Of a stretch of DNA of 64,000 nucleotides, positions 7,986-16,707 are shown one piece after another; position 1 is the first letter of the stretch, and every line of letters begins with the position of its first letter. Position numbers and translations under genes: made by a program. Below the pieces are notes generated by a model. That model was not told the DNA's origin. It saw only the letters and a list, made by a program, of their open reading frames with translations, and did no database searches. Origin of the DNA: Alloyangia pacifica (GTDB lineage: Bacteria > Pseudomonadota > Alphaproteobacteria > Rhodobacterales > Rhodobacteraceae); the NCBI RefSeq assembly GCF_020524285.1, contig NZ_JAIVKX010000002.1, positions 124,001 through 188,000 on the forward strand, in the 5' to 3' direction.

Positions 7986-8600
7986 TCAGCAGGGATCGAG
8001 CGCCTCCTGCCGTTGCTCCCAGTCGCGCCAGGCCTCGGGCGTGTCGAGGTCGATCAGCGCGCGGCGGCCGGGTAGGGGAACCCGGCGCAGACGGTTGCGA
8101 TTGCTGGCCAGCACGCTGCGTGCGCCCGCGTCGCCGTCCAGCATCTGAAATGCTGAGAAGCAATCTGCCGGGAACAGCACCGGGTGGCCCGGCGTGCCAT
8201 CCTCGGCGCAGCCCTGCTGCAACGTCGGCTGCGGCATGGCGCGGAACCCCTGCACGAGCTTGAGAATGTCGTCTGCGGTCAATTCCGGCATGTCGGCGGG
8301 CAGCACGATCAGCGCATCGATCCCGCGCGGCAGCATGCCGACCCCGCGTCGCAGCGAGGCGGACATGCCCGAGGACGCATCGGGGACGGCGACAAGTTGC
8401 ACCGGCAAACCTGCCAGCGCGGCGGCGCGCGGATGGTCGTGATCGGGCAAGGTGACCGTCACGTGGTTGGCCGCGCGCAGCGCTTCCTCGGCCTGTCGGC
8501 GCAAAAGCGCCCGGCCGCCGACCTGCTTCAGAAGCTTGTCGGCCCCGCGCATCCGGCTGCTTGCGCCGGCGGCGGGAATCAAAACAGCTATTCCTCCCAT
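7986..8600 (-). CDS. MobA/MocA-like nucleotidyltransferase
   Basis: 204 aa NTP_transf_3 protein. The nucleotide-binding signature is at the N-terminus (LIPAAGASSRMRGADKLLK), followed by ALIVLPADMPELTADDI (metal-binding region) and GHPVLFPADCF. Family members transfer CMP or GMP to molybdopterin (MocA/MobA), often beside xdhC; here the gene stands alone, so the substrate is not settled. The ATG at 8600 has AAGGAG at a good distance; the frame upstream is open but lacks family similarity. It is divergent from the GAF-HWE kinase and convergent with the Hint gene. Confidence 0.8.
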   Translation of the reverse strand: MGGIAVLIPAAGASSRMRGADKLLKQVGGRALLRRQAEEALRAANHVTVTLPDHDHPRAAALAGLPVQLVAVPDASSGMSASLRRGVGMLPRGIDALIVLPADMPELTADDILKLVQGFRAMPQPTLQQGCAEDGTPGHPVLFPADCFSAFQMLDGDAGARSVLASNRNRLRRVPLPGRRALIDLDTPEAWRDWEQRQEALDPC

Positions 8601-8971
8601 GGGACTCCTTATACAGCAAAGCCCGGAAATCCGGCGGGATTTCTCGGTGGTGTCGGAGGGCCGGGCGGCACGTCGCGGAACAGGGCGCATATGCGTAACC
8701 TGCTTGGACATGCCCGGCGGGGTGGGGGTGCCGCGCGGAGTGGCCGCGCGGCACACGCGAAGTTTAGCGGTATCAATGGGGCCGCCAACACGGCTTATGC
8801 AGCAAATTCGCGAAAAATGTGTAAACTTCCGCAAGGCGCCCCTCGGTTGACGCGGCCTCACGGTGTCCACCACGCTTTGCCACTTGGCGGACTCCCGCAA
8901 GCTGCTATGTCTGAATGATCGCCCGCGGTGTCCCTGCACCGCATGGTCTGGAGGAAGGACGAAGTTGGACT
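8601..8971. other. Divergent intergenic region with an 11-bp perfect hairpin
   Basis: 371 bp between the nucleotidyltransferase and the kinase with no supportable gene. It contains GTGCCGCGCGG (8728-8738) and CCGCGCGGCAC (8744-8754), a perfect 11-bp stem with a 5-nt loop and no T-tract. An AT-richer segment at 8755-8830 may hold promoters in both directions. Confidence 0.5.
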
Positions 8972-10138
8972 ATGGTTCTCGCACGGAAATCGGATGACGA
9001 GCTTGAGCGTCTTGCGGAGCTGCGCAGCTTCGGCGTGCTCGACAGCGGTCCCGATCCGGCCTTCGACGAGGTGGTGGAGCTGCTTGCCTCGCTGCTCGAG
9101 GTGCCGGTGGCGCTGATCAGCCTCGTCGACGAGAAGCGGCAATGGTTCAAGGCGCGCTTCGGGATGGAGCCGGGGCAGACGCCGCTCGAGCAGTCGATCT
9201 GCGCCCATGCCATCCTGTCGGAGGACATCCTCGAGATCGAGGACACGATGCTCGACCTGCGCAGCGCCGACAACCCGCTGTGCTGCGGCACGATCTCGGC
9301 CATGCGCTTCTACGCGGGGGCGCCGCTGATCACCCGCAGCGGCCAAAGCATCGGCACGCTCTGCGTGCTCGACGACAAGCCGCGCAAGCTGACCGCGCAG
9401 CAGCGCAAGCTGCTGAAGGTCATGGCCGGGCAGGTGATGCGCCAGCTCGATCTGCAGCGCGCCCTGCACAACAAGGAGGTGCTGCGCGAGGAGATCGACC
9501 ACCGGGTGAAGAACTCGCTGCAGACGGTGGCCTCGACGATCCGGCTCTACCGGGCGCGCTCGACCGTCCCCGAAACCCGCGAGGCGCTCGACGCGATCGC
9601 CCGGCGGGTGGATTCGGTCTCGCAGCTGCATGCCGAACTGAACCTGACCTCGAAGATGCACTTCGTGCGGCTCGACACCTATCTCTCGCGCGTCGCCACG
9701 CTGCTGCAGCGCCACGCGCCCGCCGAGGTCGGCTTCGAGGTCGAGGTGCCGCGCATCGAGGTGGAATCGCGGGTCGCCGCCTCGATCGGCGTGGTGGCAA
9801 ACGAATTTGCCGCCAACGCGATGAAATATGCTTTCCACGAGGGCGGCGCGGAACCGGTGGTCCGTTTCGAGATGAAGAAGACCGGCGTCAACCGCATCCT
9901 CTTCACCTGCCGCGACAACGGCACTGGGCCGGAGCCGGGCTCGACGCTCGATGCGCTCGCCTCGACCGCGCTTGGCGCGCGGCTGCTCGAGGCGGCGGTG
10001 AGCCAGGTCGGCGGCACCGTGGTCGAGCGGCGCGAGCCGGCCGGCTACGTGCTCGAGGCAGAGCTGCCGATCGACCCCGCCGCCGATGCGCCGCTCACTC
10101 CGGCAGAGGTTCCACGGGCCGCACCCGCAGCCGAGTGA
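8972..10138 (+). CDS. GAF-domain sensor histidine kinase (HisKA_2/HWE type)
   Basis: 388 aa, soluble. Residues about 8-160 form a GAF domain of the type starting ERLAELRSFGVLDS with the conserved SLVDEKRQWFKARFG and TLCVLDDKPR. A HisKA_2 dimerisation segment carries EIDHRVKNSLQTVAS, where the His is the likely phospho-acceptor, followed by an HWE-like ATPase domain (VVANEFAANAMKYAF, CRDNGTGPEP). These kinases often feed general stress (PhyR-type) or light/redox pathways in alphaproteobacteria. The start at 8972 fits where the GAF similarity begins; GGAGGAAGG lies 14 nt upstream, a long spacing, and an in-frame ATG at 8915 is an alternative. The 3' end overlaps the convergent CorC gene by 44 bp. 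No response regulator is adjacent. Confidence 0.85.
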   Translation: MVLARKSDDELERLAELRSFGVLDSGPDPAFDEVVELLASLLEVPVALISLVDEKRQWFKARFGMEPGQTPLEQSICAHAILSEDILEIEDTMLDLRSADNPLCCGTISAMRFYAGAPLITRSGQSIGTLCVLDDKPRKLTAQQRKLLKVMAGQVMRQLDLQRALHNKEVLREEIDHRVKNSLQTVASTIRLYRARSTVPETREALDAIARRVDSVSQLHAELNLTSKMHFVRLDTYLSRVATLLQRHAPAEVGFEVEVPRIEVESRVAASIGVVANEFAANAMKYAFHEGGAEPVVRFEMKKTGVNRILFTCRDNGTGPEPGSTLDALASTALGARLLEAAVSQVGGTVVERREPAGYVLEAELPIDPAADAPLTPAEVPRAAPAAE

Positions 10139-11423
10139 TCCGGTTGTTCTCGCGTTCCATGACCTCGAAGCGGAAGCCGTGGAAGCTGAAGCGCTGGCCC
10201 ACGGTGGGGATCATCTGCGCCTCGTGAATCACCAGCCCGGCGATGGTGTTCGCCTCGTCGTCGGGCAGCGACCAATCGGCGGCCCGGTTGAGGTCGCGGA
10301 TGGTCATCGCACCGTCGAGCCAGTACCAGCCGTCCTCGCCGGCGCTGACCTGGTGCTCGGCGTCGGGGTCGTGCTCGTCGGCGATCTCGCCGACGATCTC
10401 CTCGAGGATGTCCTCGAGGGTGATGAGGCCCTCCAGTGAGCCGTATTCATCCACCACCAGCGCGAAGTGCGTGCGGCGGCGCAGGAAGTTGCGCATCTGG
10501 TCGGCCAGCGTGGTGGTGTCGGGCACGAAGTAGGGCTTCATCATCACCTCGGTGATGCGGAAGTCGTCCAGCGCCGCGAAGCCGCGCTCGCCGGCCGAGG
10601 CCATCGTGTCGTACATCGCCCGCAGCAGGTCCTTGGCGTGCACCATGCCGATGATGTTCTCCTGCTCGCCGCGGTAGACGGGCAGGCGGGTGTGGTTGCT
10701 GTCGAGACACTGCTGCAGGATCGCCCGCGGCTCGGCCTCGGCGTCGATGCTCTCGATGCCCGAGCGGTGCAGCATGATTTCCTCGACCGTGCGCTCGGCG
10801 AGGTCGAGCGCGCCGAGGATGCGGTCACGGTCTTCCTTTTCCACCACGCCCTCGGAGTGGCCGAGCTGCAGCGCGCCGGCGATCTCTTCGCGCACCGCGA
10901 GGATCTGGCTGTCGGGGTCGGTCTGCACGCCGATGAGCTTGAGCAGCATGCGCACCAGCGCCCGGATCGCGGCGACCACGGGCGAGAAGATCAGGATCAC
11001 CAGCCGGATCGGCGGCGCTACGGTGGCGGCGGCGGTCTCGGGGTTGGTGATGGCGTAGGTCTTGGGCAGCACCTCGGCGAAGATCAGCACCAGCAGGGTC
11101 ATGATCAGCGTCGCCATGGCCACGCCGCCGTCGCCCAGCAGCCGGGTGAAGAGCGCCGTCGCCAGCGAGGTGGCGAGGATGTTGACGAGGTTGTTGCCCA
11201 GCAGCACCGAGCCGATCAGCCGCTCGTTGTCCTCGGTGATCTTCAGCGCCATAGCGGCCCCGCGTGAGCCGCGGTCCATGGCGGCGCGCAGCTTGCCGCG
11301 CGAGGCGGCGGTCAGCGCGGTCTCGGAGCCCGAGAAGAAGGCCGAGAAAAGGATGAGCAGCAGGATCGCGGCGGAGGTCATCCAGAAGGCCGCGTCGAGT
11401 GTTCCGGTGGCAGGGGCGTCCAT
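10095..11423 (-). CDS. HlyC/CorC (CNNM) family membrane protein
   Basis: 442 aa. An N-terminal DUF21/CNNM membrane domain has about three or four TM helices (LLILFSAFFSGSETALTAAS, LIGSVLLGNNLVNILATSLA, FAEVLPKTYAI are the family motifs), followed by a CBS pair (about 200-330) and the C-terminal CorC_HlyC transporter-associated domain (DGWYWLDGAMTIRDLNR). Family members are linked to Mg2+/Co2+ efflux and resistance, not haemolysis. Length is standard. It is the last gene before a convergent overlap with the GAF-HWE kinase; in related genomes this gene often sits near aroB, which here is 13 kb away. Confidence 0.9.
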   Translation of the reverse strand: MDAPATGTLDAAFWMTSAAILLLILFSAFFSGSETALTAASRGKLRAAMDRGSRGAAMALKITEDNERLIGSVLLGNNLVNILATSLATALFTRLLGDGGVAMATLIMTLLVLIFAEVLPKTYAITNPETAAATVAPPIRLVILIFSPVVAAIRALVRMLLKLIGVQTDPDSQILAVREEIAGALQLGHSEGVVEKEDRDRILGALDLAERTVEEIMLHRSGIESIDAEAEPRAILQQCLDSNHTRLPVYRGEQENIIGMVHAKDLLRAMYDTMASAGERGFAALDDFRITEVMMKPYFVPDTTTLADQMRNFLRRRTHFALVVDEYGSLEGLITLEDILEEIVGEIADEHDPDAEHQVSAGEDGWYWLDGAMTIRDLNRAADWSLPDDEANTIAGLVIHEAQMIPTVGQRFSFHGFRFEVMERENNRITRLRVRPVEPLPE

Positions 11424-11510
11424 ACGTCCGTCTTTTTGTGTCTGAGAGTGTTCAGAGAGTTATGGGGCGCGGGGCAGGGCTCTTCAAGGCTCTGACCGGT
11501 ATCGTGTCAT

Positions 11511-11539
11511 GAAAAACGGGCAGCCCGTGGGGCTGCCCG
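11511..11539 (-). terminator. Rho-independent terminator of the NCS1 permease gene
   Basis: On the minus strand CGGGCAGCCC and GGGCTGCCCG form a 10-bp stem with a 3-nt loop followed directly by TTTTTC. It lies 25 bp after the permease stop codon. Confidence 0.9.
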
Positions 11540-11563
11540 CCATGGGTTCGGGATGGTTCTCGA

Positions 11564-13345
11564 TCAGCCGTCGTCGCTGTCCGGCCCGTCGGTGGCGCGC
11601 ATGGCGGCCATGGAGAGCAGGAAGTAGGTGACGGTGAGCGCCGCGGCGGTGAGGAAGAAATCCTTCTGCATGACCACCAGGGCGGTGCCCTCGGGTGCGG
11701 TGACCACGAGGCGCACGGCAAAGGCGATCATGAAGACCAGCACGGCACCGGCGCCCACCAGAAGCCATTTCGCCAGCCGCGCGGTGTGTTCCTGCGAGGG
11801 GTCGTCTTCGGCGTCCTCGCCGAACTCCTCGAGGCGCTTGCGCTCGAACTTGGCCAGAGCCTCTTCGCGCGCGGCCTGACGCGCCTCGTCCGCGGGCCAT
11901 GTGTCGCGCGCGCCGAGGTAGCTGGCGGCGAGCGGATAGACCACGAGGGCGATCAGGTACTCGGGGATGAAGATGAAGTAGAAGCTCAGCGCATCGGTCA
12001 TGTAGACCGCGACGGCAAAGGCCAGTGACACCCCCCAGGTGATCAGCGCCGCCGGGTTGAGCGGCTGGCCGAGGTAGCGCGACCAGTAGCGGGTCAGCCC
12101 CATACGTGGCAGCAGGTAGTGCTCGGCGATCACGATGGCGCCGATCGGGCACAGCAGGATGGCGCCGTAGACCGTCAGCGGCATGATCGATTGCGCCACG
12201 AAGGGGAAGCAGGCCGCGACCACGATGAAGCCGCCGACGATGGCCGTGACCTTGCCGCGCGATATCGAGGGCATCAGCGTGCTGGCCGCGAGGCCGGCGC
12301 GGTAGAGACAGGCGTTGGCCGTCGTCCAGCCGGCGCAGATCACCGCCAGAACGCCCACGTAGCCCAGCACCGAGAAGGCGACGTCGGCCGAGTCGAGCGC
12401 CATCAGCGGCTTGCCGATGATCACCGCCGCGCCGGCGCCCATGAGACCCGCCGAGATCCAGCCGATGTAATGGCCGAGGAACATGCCGACGCCGGAGAAG
12501 ACGCCGTACCACTTGCGGTGTGCGAAGCGGAAGGTGGCCATGTCGATGAGGCCGAGGTGCACCATCGCGCCATTGGCCCATGCAAAGGCGGCGACCTCCC
12601 AGACCGAGATGCCCGACTCGCCCTCGGGGGTGGTGCCGGTCCAGATCGTAGCGTGCGCGACCTCGAGGAAATCGCCGAAGCTGCTCATGCCGGTATCGCC
12701 GAACACGGAAAAGGCCAGCATCGGCAGGGCCGCGGCGCCGCCGCAGACGAAGCACGCCAGCATCCAGGGGGCGCAGATCGTGGCGAAGTTCGCCATCGCC
12801 TCGAAGCCGCGGGCCGCCACGACGATCACCACCGTGCCGAGCAGGATGGTGATCACGATGAAGGCCAGCGAGGTCGGATAGGGCTCCAGCTGCACGGGCA
12901 GGCCGAAGGCGAAACGCACGGCATAGGCCGAGACGGTGATCATCGCCGCCGCCAGCGCGCCGTAGAACAGCAGGATGGCGGTGTTGTAGATCTTCGAGAA
13001 ATAGGGGCCGGTGATCTGTTCGAGATAGCTGAACAGCGAGCGCCGGGTTTCCACCGCGATGGGCGTCGTCACCAGCGTCCAGCTCGCCACGGCCAGCAGG
13101 TTGCCGATCAGCAGACCCAGCAGCAGCTCCATCGTGCCGACCCCCATGGTGACGAAGGTCACGCCGATCACGAACTCGGTGGCGGCGATATGCTCCCCGC
13201 CGAAGAGCCCGGCGAAGTAGCGCCAGCCGCGCACGTGCCGTGCGGCGGGAGGAATGGCGCTGCGCGCGTGGCGTGGCCGTGCGGCGCGGGCTGGCTGAGT
13301 GAGGGAAGAGGCGGCGGCAGTGTCAGGCGTTGCTGAAAGGCTCAT
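11564..13345 (-). CDS. NCS1-type (cytosine/purine permease-like) transporter
   Basis: 593 aa integral membrane protein. After a basic 40-residue cytoplasmic tail come about twelve hydrophobic helices with the NCS1 look (GVTFVTMGVGTMELLLGLLIGN, FAWANGAMVHLGLIDMATF, MPLTVYGAILLCPIGAIVIAEHYLLPR). Family members take up cytosine, purines, allantoin, hydantoins or thiamine with Na+ or H+; the ligand cannot be read here. Unusual is the C-terminal extension: a charged stretch about 480-530 (EALAKFERKRLEEFGEDAED) and then two further hydrophobic segments (about 532-590). The gene is monocistronic with its own terminator; only a weak SD (AAAGAA) precedes the ATG. Confidence 0.8.
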   Translation of the reverse strand: MSLSATPDTAAASSLTQPARAARPRHARSAIPPAARHVRGWRYFAGLFGGEHIAATEFVIGVTFVTMGVGTMELLLGLLIGNLLAVASWTLVTTPIAVETRRSLFSYLEQITGPYFSKIYNTAILLFYGALAAAMITVSAYAVRFAFGLPVQLEPYPTSLAFIVITILLGTVVIVVAARGFEAMANFATICAPWMLACFVCGGAAALPMLAFSVFGDTGMSSFGDFLEVAHATIWTGTTPEGESGISVWEVAAFAWANGAMVHLGLIDMATFRFAHRKWYGVFSGVGMFLGHYIGWISAGLMGAGAAVIIGKPLMALDSADVAFSVLGYVGVLAVICAGWTTANACLYRAGLAASTLMPSISRGKVTAIVGGFIVVAACFPFVAQSIMPLTVYGAILLCPIGAIVIAEHYLLPRMGLTRYWSRYLGQPLNPAALITWGVSLAFAVAVYMTDALSFYFIFIPEYLIALVVYPLAASYLGARDTWPADEARQAAREEALAKFERKRLEEFGEDAEDDPSQEHTARLAKWLLVGAGAVLVFMIAFAVRLVVTAPEGTALVVMQKDFFLTAAALTVTYFLLSMAAMRATDGPDSDDG

Positions 13346-13742
13346 CTATTCTTTGCTGTTGTTTCCTGGGCGCCCGCGAAAGTGGGATCACGCAGACATG
13401 ATTGAACCGGCAACCTGACGTGGCGGTTCCGCAATGTCTTGGCCTGTGAGCGCCCGCGGGCCCTATTCCATCAGTCTGAAGTCTGAAACCCTCATGGTGA
13501 CATGTTGAGGGTGCGCCTGAAGGGCACGGAGACAGCCCGCGCAATGGCTGGTTGCACGCGCGAAGGCCCTGGTGTGAAATCGAGGAGGTGGTGCCTCTTG
13601 CAGGATCCAGCCCGGCGGTGCGCGCGATGCTGACAAGGGGCGGGATCTTGGCAAAGCCATCGGCGCCGTCCGCCCGCGCAGAGCCCGCGCCGGTTGCGAG
13701 TGGCAAGGCAAGCCTGCCTGCGCCGGCCCGGGGGCAAAAGCA
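13346..13742. other. Gene-free region between permease and ssb terminator
   Basis: About 400 bp in which no gene is supported. The frames present overlap one another on both strands, lack SD sequences and have shadow-type composition. It should hold the permease promoter; no operator or RNA structure was recognised. Confidence 0.5.
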
Positions 13743-13768
13743 AACGCCCGGCGCTGGGGCCGGGCGTT
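13743..13768 (-). terminator. Rho-independent terminator of ssb
   Basis: AACGCCCGG and CCGGGCGTT pair as a 9-bp stem with an 8-nt loop; on the minus strand the stem is followed by TGCTTTTG. It lies just after the ssb stop codon. Confidence 0.8.
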
Positions 13769-13774
13769 GATCTC

Positions 13775-14329
13775 TTAGAACGGGATTTCGTCGTCGATGT
13801 CGCGCGATCCGCCGCCGCCGCCGGCACCGCCACCGTAGCCGCCGCCCGATCCGCCGCCGTAGCCGCCATCGTTGCCGCCGCCATAGCCACCGCCCGAACC
13901 GCCGCCATAGCCGCCACCGGAGCCGCCGCCGTAGCCGCCACCCGATCCGCCGCCGAAGTCACCGCCGCCGCCGCCCTGGCGGCTGTCGAGCAGGGTCAGC
14001 TCGCCGCGGTAGGGACGCAGCACGACCTCGGTGCTGTAGCGGTCCTGACCCGACTGGTCCTGCCACTTGCGGGTTTCCAGCTGGCCTTCGATGTAGACCT
14101 TCGAGCCCTTGCGCAGGTACTGCTCGGCGATCCGCGCGAGCGGTTCCGAGAAGATCGCGACCGAGTGCCACTCGGTGCGCTCGCGGCGTTCGCCGGTGTT
14201 GCGGTCCTTCCAGTTTTCGGAGGTGGCGATGCGCAGGTTGCAGACCTTGCCGCCGTTCTGGAAGGTGCGCACCTCGGGGTCCGCACCGAGATTGCCTACC
14301 AGGATCACCTTGTTCACGGAGCCGGCCAT
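13775..14329 (-). CDS. ssb: Single-stranded DNA-binding protein
   Basis: 184 aa. Residues 1-115 are the OB fold ([41 protein letters not shown]). Residues about 117-172 are an almost pure Gly-rich linker built from [12 protein letters not shown] units, and the last residues DDEIPF are the acidic tip that recruits replication and repair partners such as RecG, also in this window. The encoded repeat makes this DNA segment (about 13,810-13,970) internally repetitive. No LexA-type box was found upstream, and uvrA, often divergent from ssb, is absent; a lytic transglycosylase gene is divergent instead. Confidence 0.96.
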   Translation of the reverse strand: MAGSVNKVILVGNLGADPEVRTFQNGGKVCNLRIATSENWKDRNTGERRERTEWHSVAIFSEPLARIAEQYLRKGSKVYIEGQLETRKWQDQSGQDRYSTEVVLRPYRGELTLLDSRQGGGGGDFGGGSGGGYGGGSGGGYGGGSGGGYGGGNDGGYGGGSGGGYGGGAGGGGGSRDIDDEIPF

Positions 14330-14596
14330 GTCATCCCCTTAATTCTTGGTCGTTTGCTTGTGCCTCAGACTGGGTCTGCGGCTGAAGTCGCTTGAGTGTT
14401 TTGCCTGTGATTTTCGCATGACTGCGAATCCCCGCAAGCGGAGTGTTTGCACTGGTCTACAGCAGGGCATCGGCAGGACCAAGCGATCAATCCACGCGGA
14501 AATCCGCCGGTTCGCGCCTGTTGCACAAGCTGGCCTAGGGTCAATTTATCTGTATAGTCGGGCGCTGAGGGAACAGTGAAACGGAACAGGGACGTG

Positions 14597-15217
14597 ATGC
14601 GCAATTTCGCAACGCGGGCGCTGGCCGGAGTTTTGTGCGCTCTGGTGATGTCGGGAACCTCGGTCTCGGCGGAAGTGCTGTCATCCAAGAGCCGGGTCCG
14701 GCTCTTCTCCAAGCAGACGAGCGTGCTCGATGGGCGCGCCTCGCAGCAGTACAACAACTCGGTGCGCCTGCAGCCGAACCGCGTGGTGACCCCGACGAAA
14801 TGGGGGCCCATGGGCGGCAACGAGGGCGCGGTGCCGAGCTATCGCGGCGCCTACCGCGGGCCCTACGCCGATCTCGCCCGCCAAGCGGCGCGGCGCAACG
14901 GCGTGCCAGAGGACCTTTTCCTGCGCCTCGTGCAGCAGGAATCGGGCTTCAATCCCAAGGCGCTGTCGCACAAGGGCGCGATCGGTCTGGCGCAGCTCAT
15001 GCCCTTCACCGCGCGCAAGCTCGGCGTCGATCCGCATGACCCGGCGCAGAACCTCGAGGGCGGGGCGCGCTACCTGATCCAGCAGTACCGCAAGTTCGGC
15101 TCCTGGCGGCTGGCGCTGGCGGCCTACAATGCCGGGCCGGGAGCTGTCGAAAAGCACGGCGGCGTGCCGCCGTACCGGGAAACGATGAACTACGTGAAGG
15201 TGATCTGGGGCCAGTAG
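14597..15217 (+). CDS. Lytic transglycosylase (SLT domain), secreted
   Basis: 206 aa. N-terminal signal peptide ([20 protein letters not shown], likely cleavage after SVSA), a short linker, then an SLT/goose-lysozyme-like domain from about residue 95. Visible motifs are [16 protein letters not shown] with the catalytic Glu, [35 protein letters not shown] and [15 protein letters not shown]. It cleaves the MurNAc-GlcNAc bond in the periplasm. A GTG seven codons upstream (14576, after GAGGG) is a plausible alternative start; ATG 14597 has AGGGA at 5 nt and gives the cleaner signal peptide. Divergent from ssb. Confidence 0.9.
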   Translation: MRNFATRALAGVLCALVMSGTSVSAEVLSSKSRVRLFSKQTSVLDGRASQQYNNSVRLQPNRVVTPTKWGPMGGNEGAVPSYRGAYRGPYADLARQAARRNGVPEDLFLRLVQQESGFNPKALSHKGAIGLAQLMPFTARKLGVDPHDPAQNLEGGARYLIQQYRKFGSWRLALAAYNAGPGAVEKHGGVPPYRETMNYVKVIWGQ

Positions 15218-15313
15218 GCCCCGGCGCCAGGCGGCGCCGCATGGCGCCGCGCCCAAGCCTGCCTTGACGCAGCAGGCGCTTTGCCTGATATGCCTGACCT
15301 AAAGGCTAGGGAT

Positions 15314-15327
15314 TTGATCCCGATCAA
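15314..15327. promoter_or_regulatory. FNR/FnrL-type operator upstream of the cytochrome c peroxidase gene
   Basis: TTGATCCCGATCAA is a perfect TTGAT-N4-ATCAA palindrome of the FNR/FixK/Dnr class, 79 bp upstream of the peroxidase ATG. TTGACG (about 15264) and TGATAT (about 15286) upstream of it may form a promoter. Low-oxygen control of this peroxidase is the natural reading. Confidence 0.8.
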
Positions 15328-15405
15328 GGCCGCGCGCTTTGTGCGTGGCCATTCTGGTCGGGTCGGCATCGCCGAGCCCCACCGGAAAGGTCACAGGAGA
15401 GCCCC

Positions 15406-16572
15406 ATGCGTCATGCCGCCATCCTCGCGTCCGTCGCCGCCGTCGCGCTTTGCGCGGGCGGGTTCGGCGCGTCCTGGCTGACCGCGGCCCCCGCCAGCTT
15501 CGACAGCATGGACGCGCTTGGCGAGGCGCTGTTCTTCGACGCCAACCTGTCGAAGACCCGCTCGCAGAGCTGCGCCACCTGCCACGATCCCGCCTATGCC
15601 TTCGCCGACCCGCGCGGCGCCGCCTCGATCGGCGACGATGGCGCCTCGCTCGGCGACCGCAACGCGCCGACGGTGACCTATGCCGCGCATGTGCCCGAGC
15701 TGTCGCGCGACGAGGAGGGGCGCTGGCGCGGTGGTCTGTTCCACGACGGGCGCGCGGTGACGCTGGAGGAACAGGCGGGCGGCCCGCCGCTCAACCCGAT
15801 CGAGATGGGCATGGCGGACACGTCCGAGGTGGTGGCGCGGCTGCGCGAGAACCCCGATTACGTCGCCGCCTTCGGTGCGCTTTTCGGCCCCGGCACGCTG
15901 GACGATCCCGAGGCGGGCTATGCGGCGATGACCCGCGCCATCGCCGAATACGAGCGGCGGCCGGAATTCTCGTCTTTCGATTCCAAGTACGACCGCTTCC
16001 TGCGCGGCGAGGCGGAGCTGACCAACCAGGAAGAGCTGGGACGCCTGCTGTTCTTCTCGCAGCAGTTCACCAACTGCAACCAGTGCCACCAGTTGCAGCG
16101 CAGTGCCGTGGACCCGGCGGAGACCTTCTCGGACTACCGCTTCCACAATCTCGGCGTGCCTGCGAATGCCGATCTGCGTGCCTCTAACGGCTCGGTCGAG
16201 GGGTTCATCGACGGCGGGCTGCTGCAGAACGCGCATCTCACCGAGGACGGCAGCCCGGAGGACGCGGCCCTGCGCGGCGCCTTCCGCACGCCGACCCTGC
16301 GCAACGTGGCGGTGACCGCGCCCTACATGCACAACGGGGCGTTCGAGGATCTGCGCACGGTGATCCTCTTCTACAACAGCTACAACACGCGCAACGAAGC
16401 GCGGAAGATCAACCCCGAGATCGGCGCCCCCTTCGGCCCGCCCGAGGTCGCCGAGAACCTCGCGCCCGAGCTCACCGAGGGACCGGCGCTGGATGACAAG
16501 CGGGTGGATGCGCTGGTCGCCTTCCTCAAGACGCTGACCGATGCGCGCTACGAGGATCTGCTCGAGGAGTGA
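15406..16572 (+). CDS. Dihaem cytochrome c peroxidase (CcpA/MauG family)
   Basis: 388 aa. A signal peptide (about 1-28) targets the periplasm. Two covalent haem sites are visible: CATCH (Cys56-Cys59-His60) and CNQCH (Cys224-Cys227-His228). Family blocks include LGEALFFDANLSKTRSQSC, RNAPTVTYAA, LFHDGRAVTLEEQAGGPP, NPIEMGM and RTPTLRNVAVTAPYMHNG. The expected activity is reduction of H2O2 by cytochrome c or azurin-type donors; MauG-like oxidases share the fold. SD AGGAGAG lies 6 nt before the ATG. A perfect FNR box upstream points to induction under low oxygen. Confidence 0.92.
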   Translation: MRHAAILASVAAVALCAGGFGASWLTAAPASFDSMDALGEALFFDANLSKTRSQSCATCHDPAYAFADPRGAASIGDDGASLGDRNAPTVTYAAHVPELSRDEEGRWRGGLFHDGRAVTLEEQAGGPPLNPIEMGMADTSEVVARLRENPDYVAAFGALFGPGTLDDPEAGYAAMTRAIAEYERRPEFSSFDSKYDRFLRGEAELTNQEELGRLLFFSQQFTNCNQCHQLQRSAVDPAETFSDYRFHNLGVPANADLRASNGSVEGFIDGGLLQNAHLTEDGSPEDAALRGAFRTPTLRNVAVTAPYMHNGAFEDLRTVILFYNSYNTRNEARKINPEIGAPFGPPEVAENLAPELTEGPALDDKRVDALVAFLKTLTDARYEDLLEE

Positions 16573-16707
16573 CCGGGCGCGCGCCATGGTCTGCGAGATA
16601 ACTGCGGCCACGGCAGGGCGGGATTGTAGGACTGGCTTCTGAAGGGCCCGCGCTCCGCTCGACATGGCTGCGGCGGCCAGAGGCATCAGGCCATCTGTGG
16701 CCGCGCC

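Noticed and set aside
14330-14420. LexA box controlling ssb
   Set aside because: No GTTC-N7-GTTC or GAAC-N7-GAAC pattern was found upstream of ssb.
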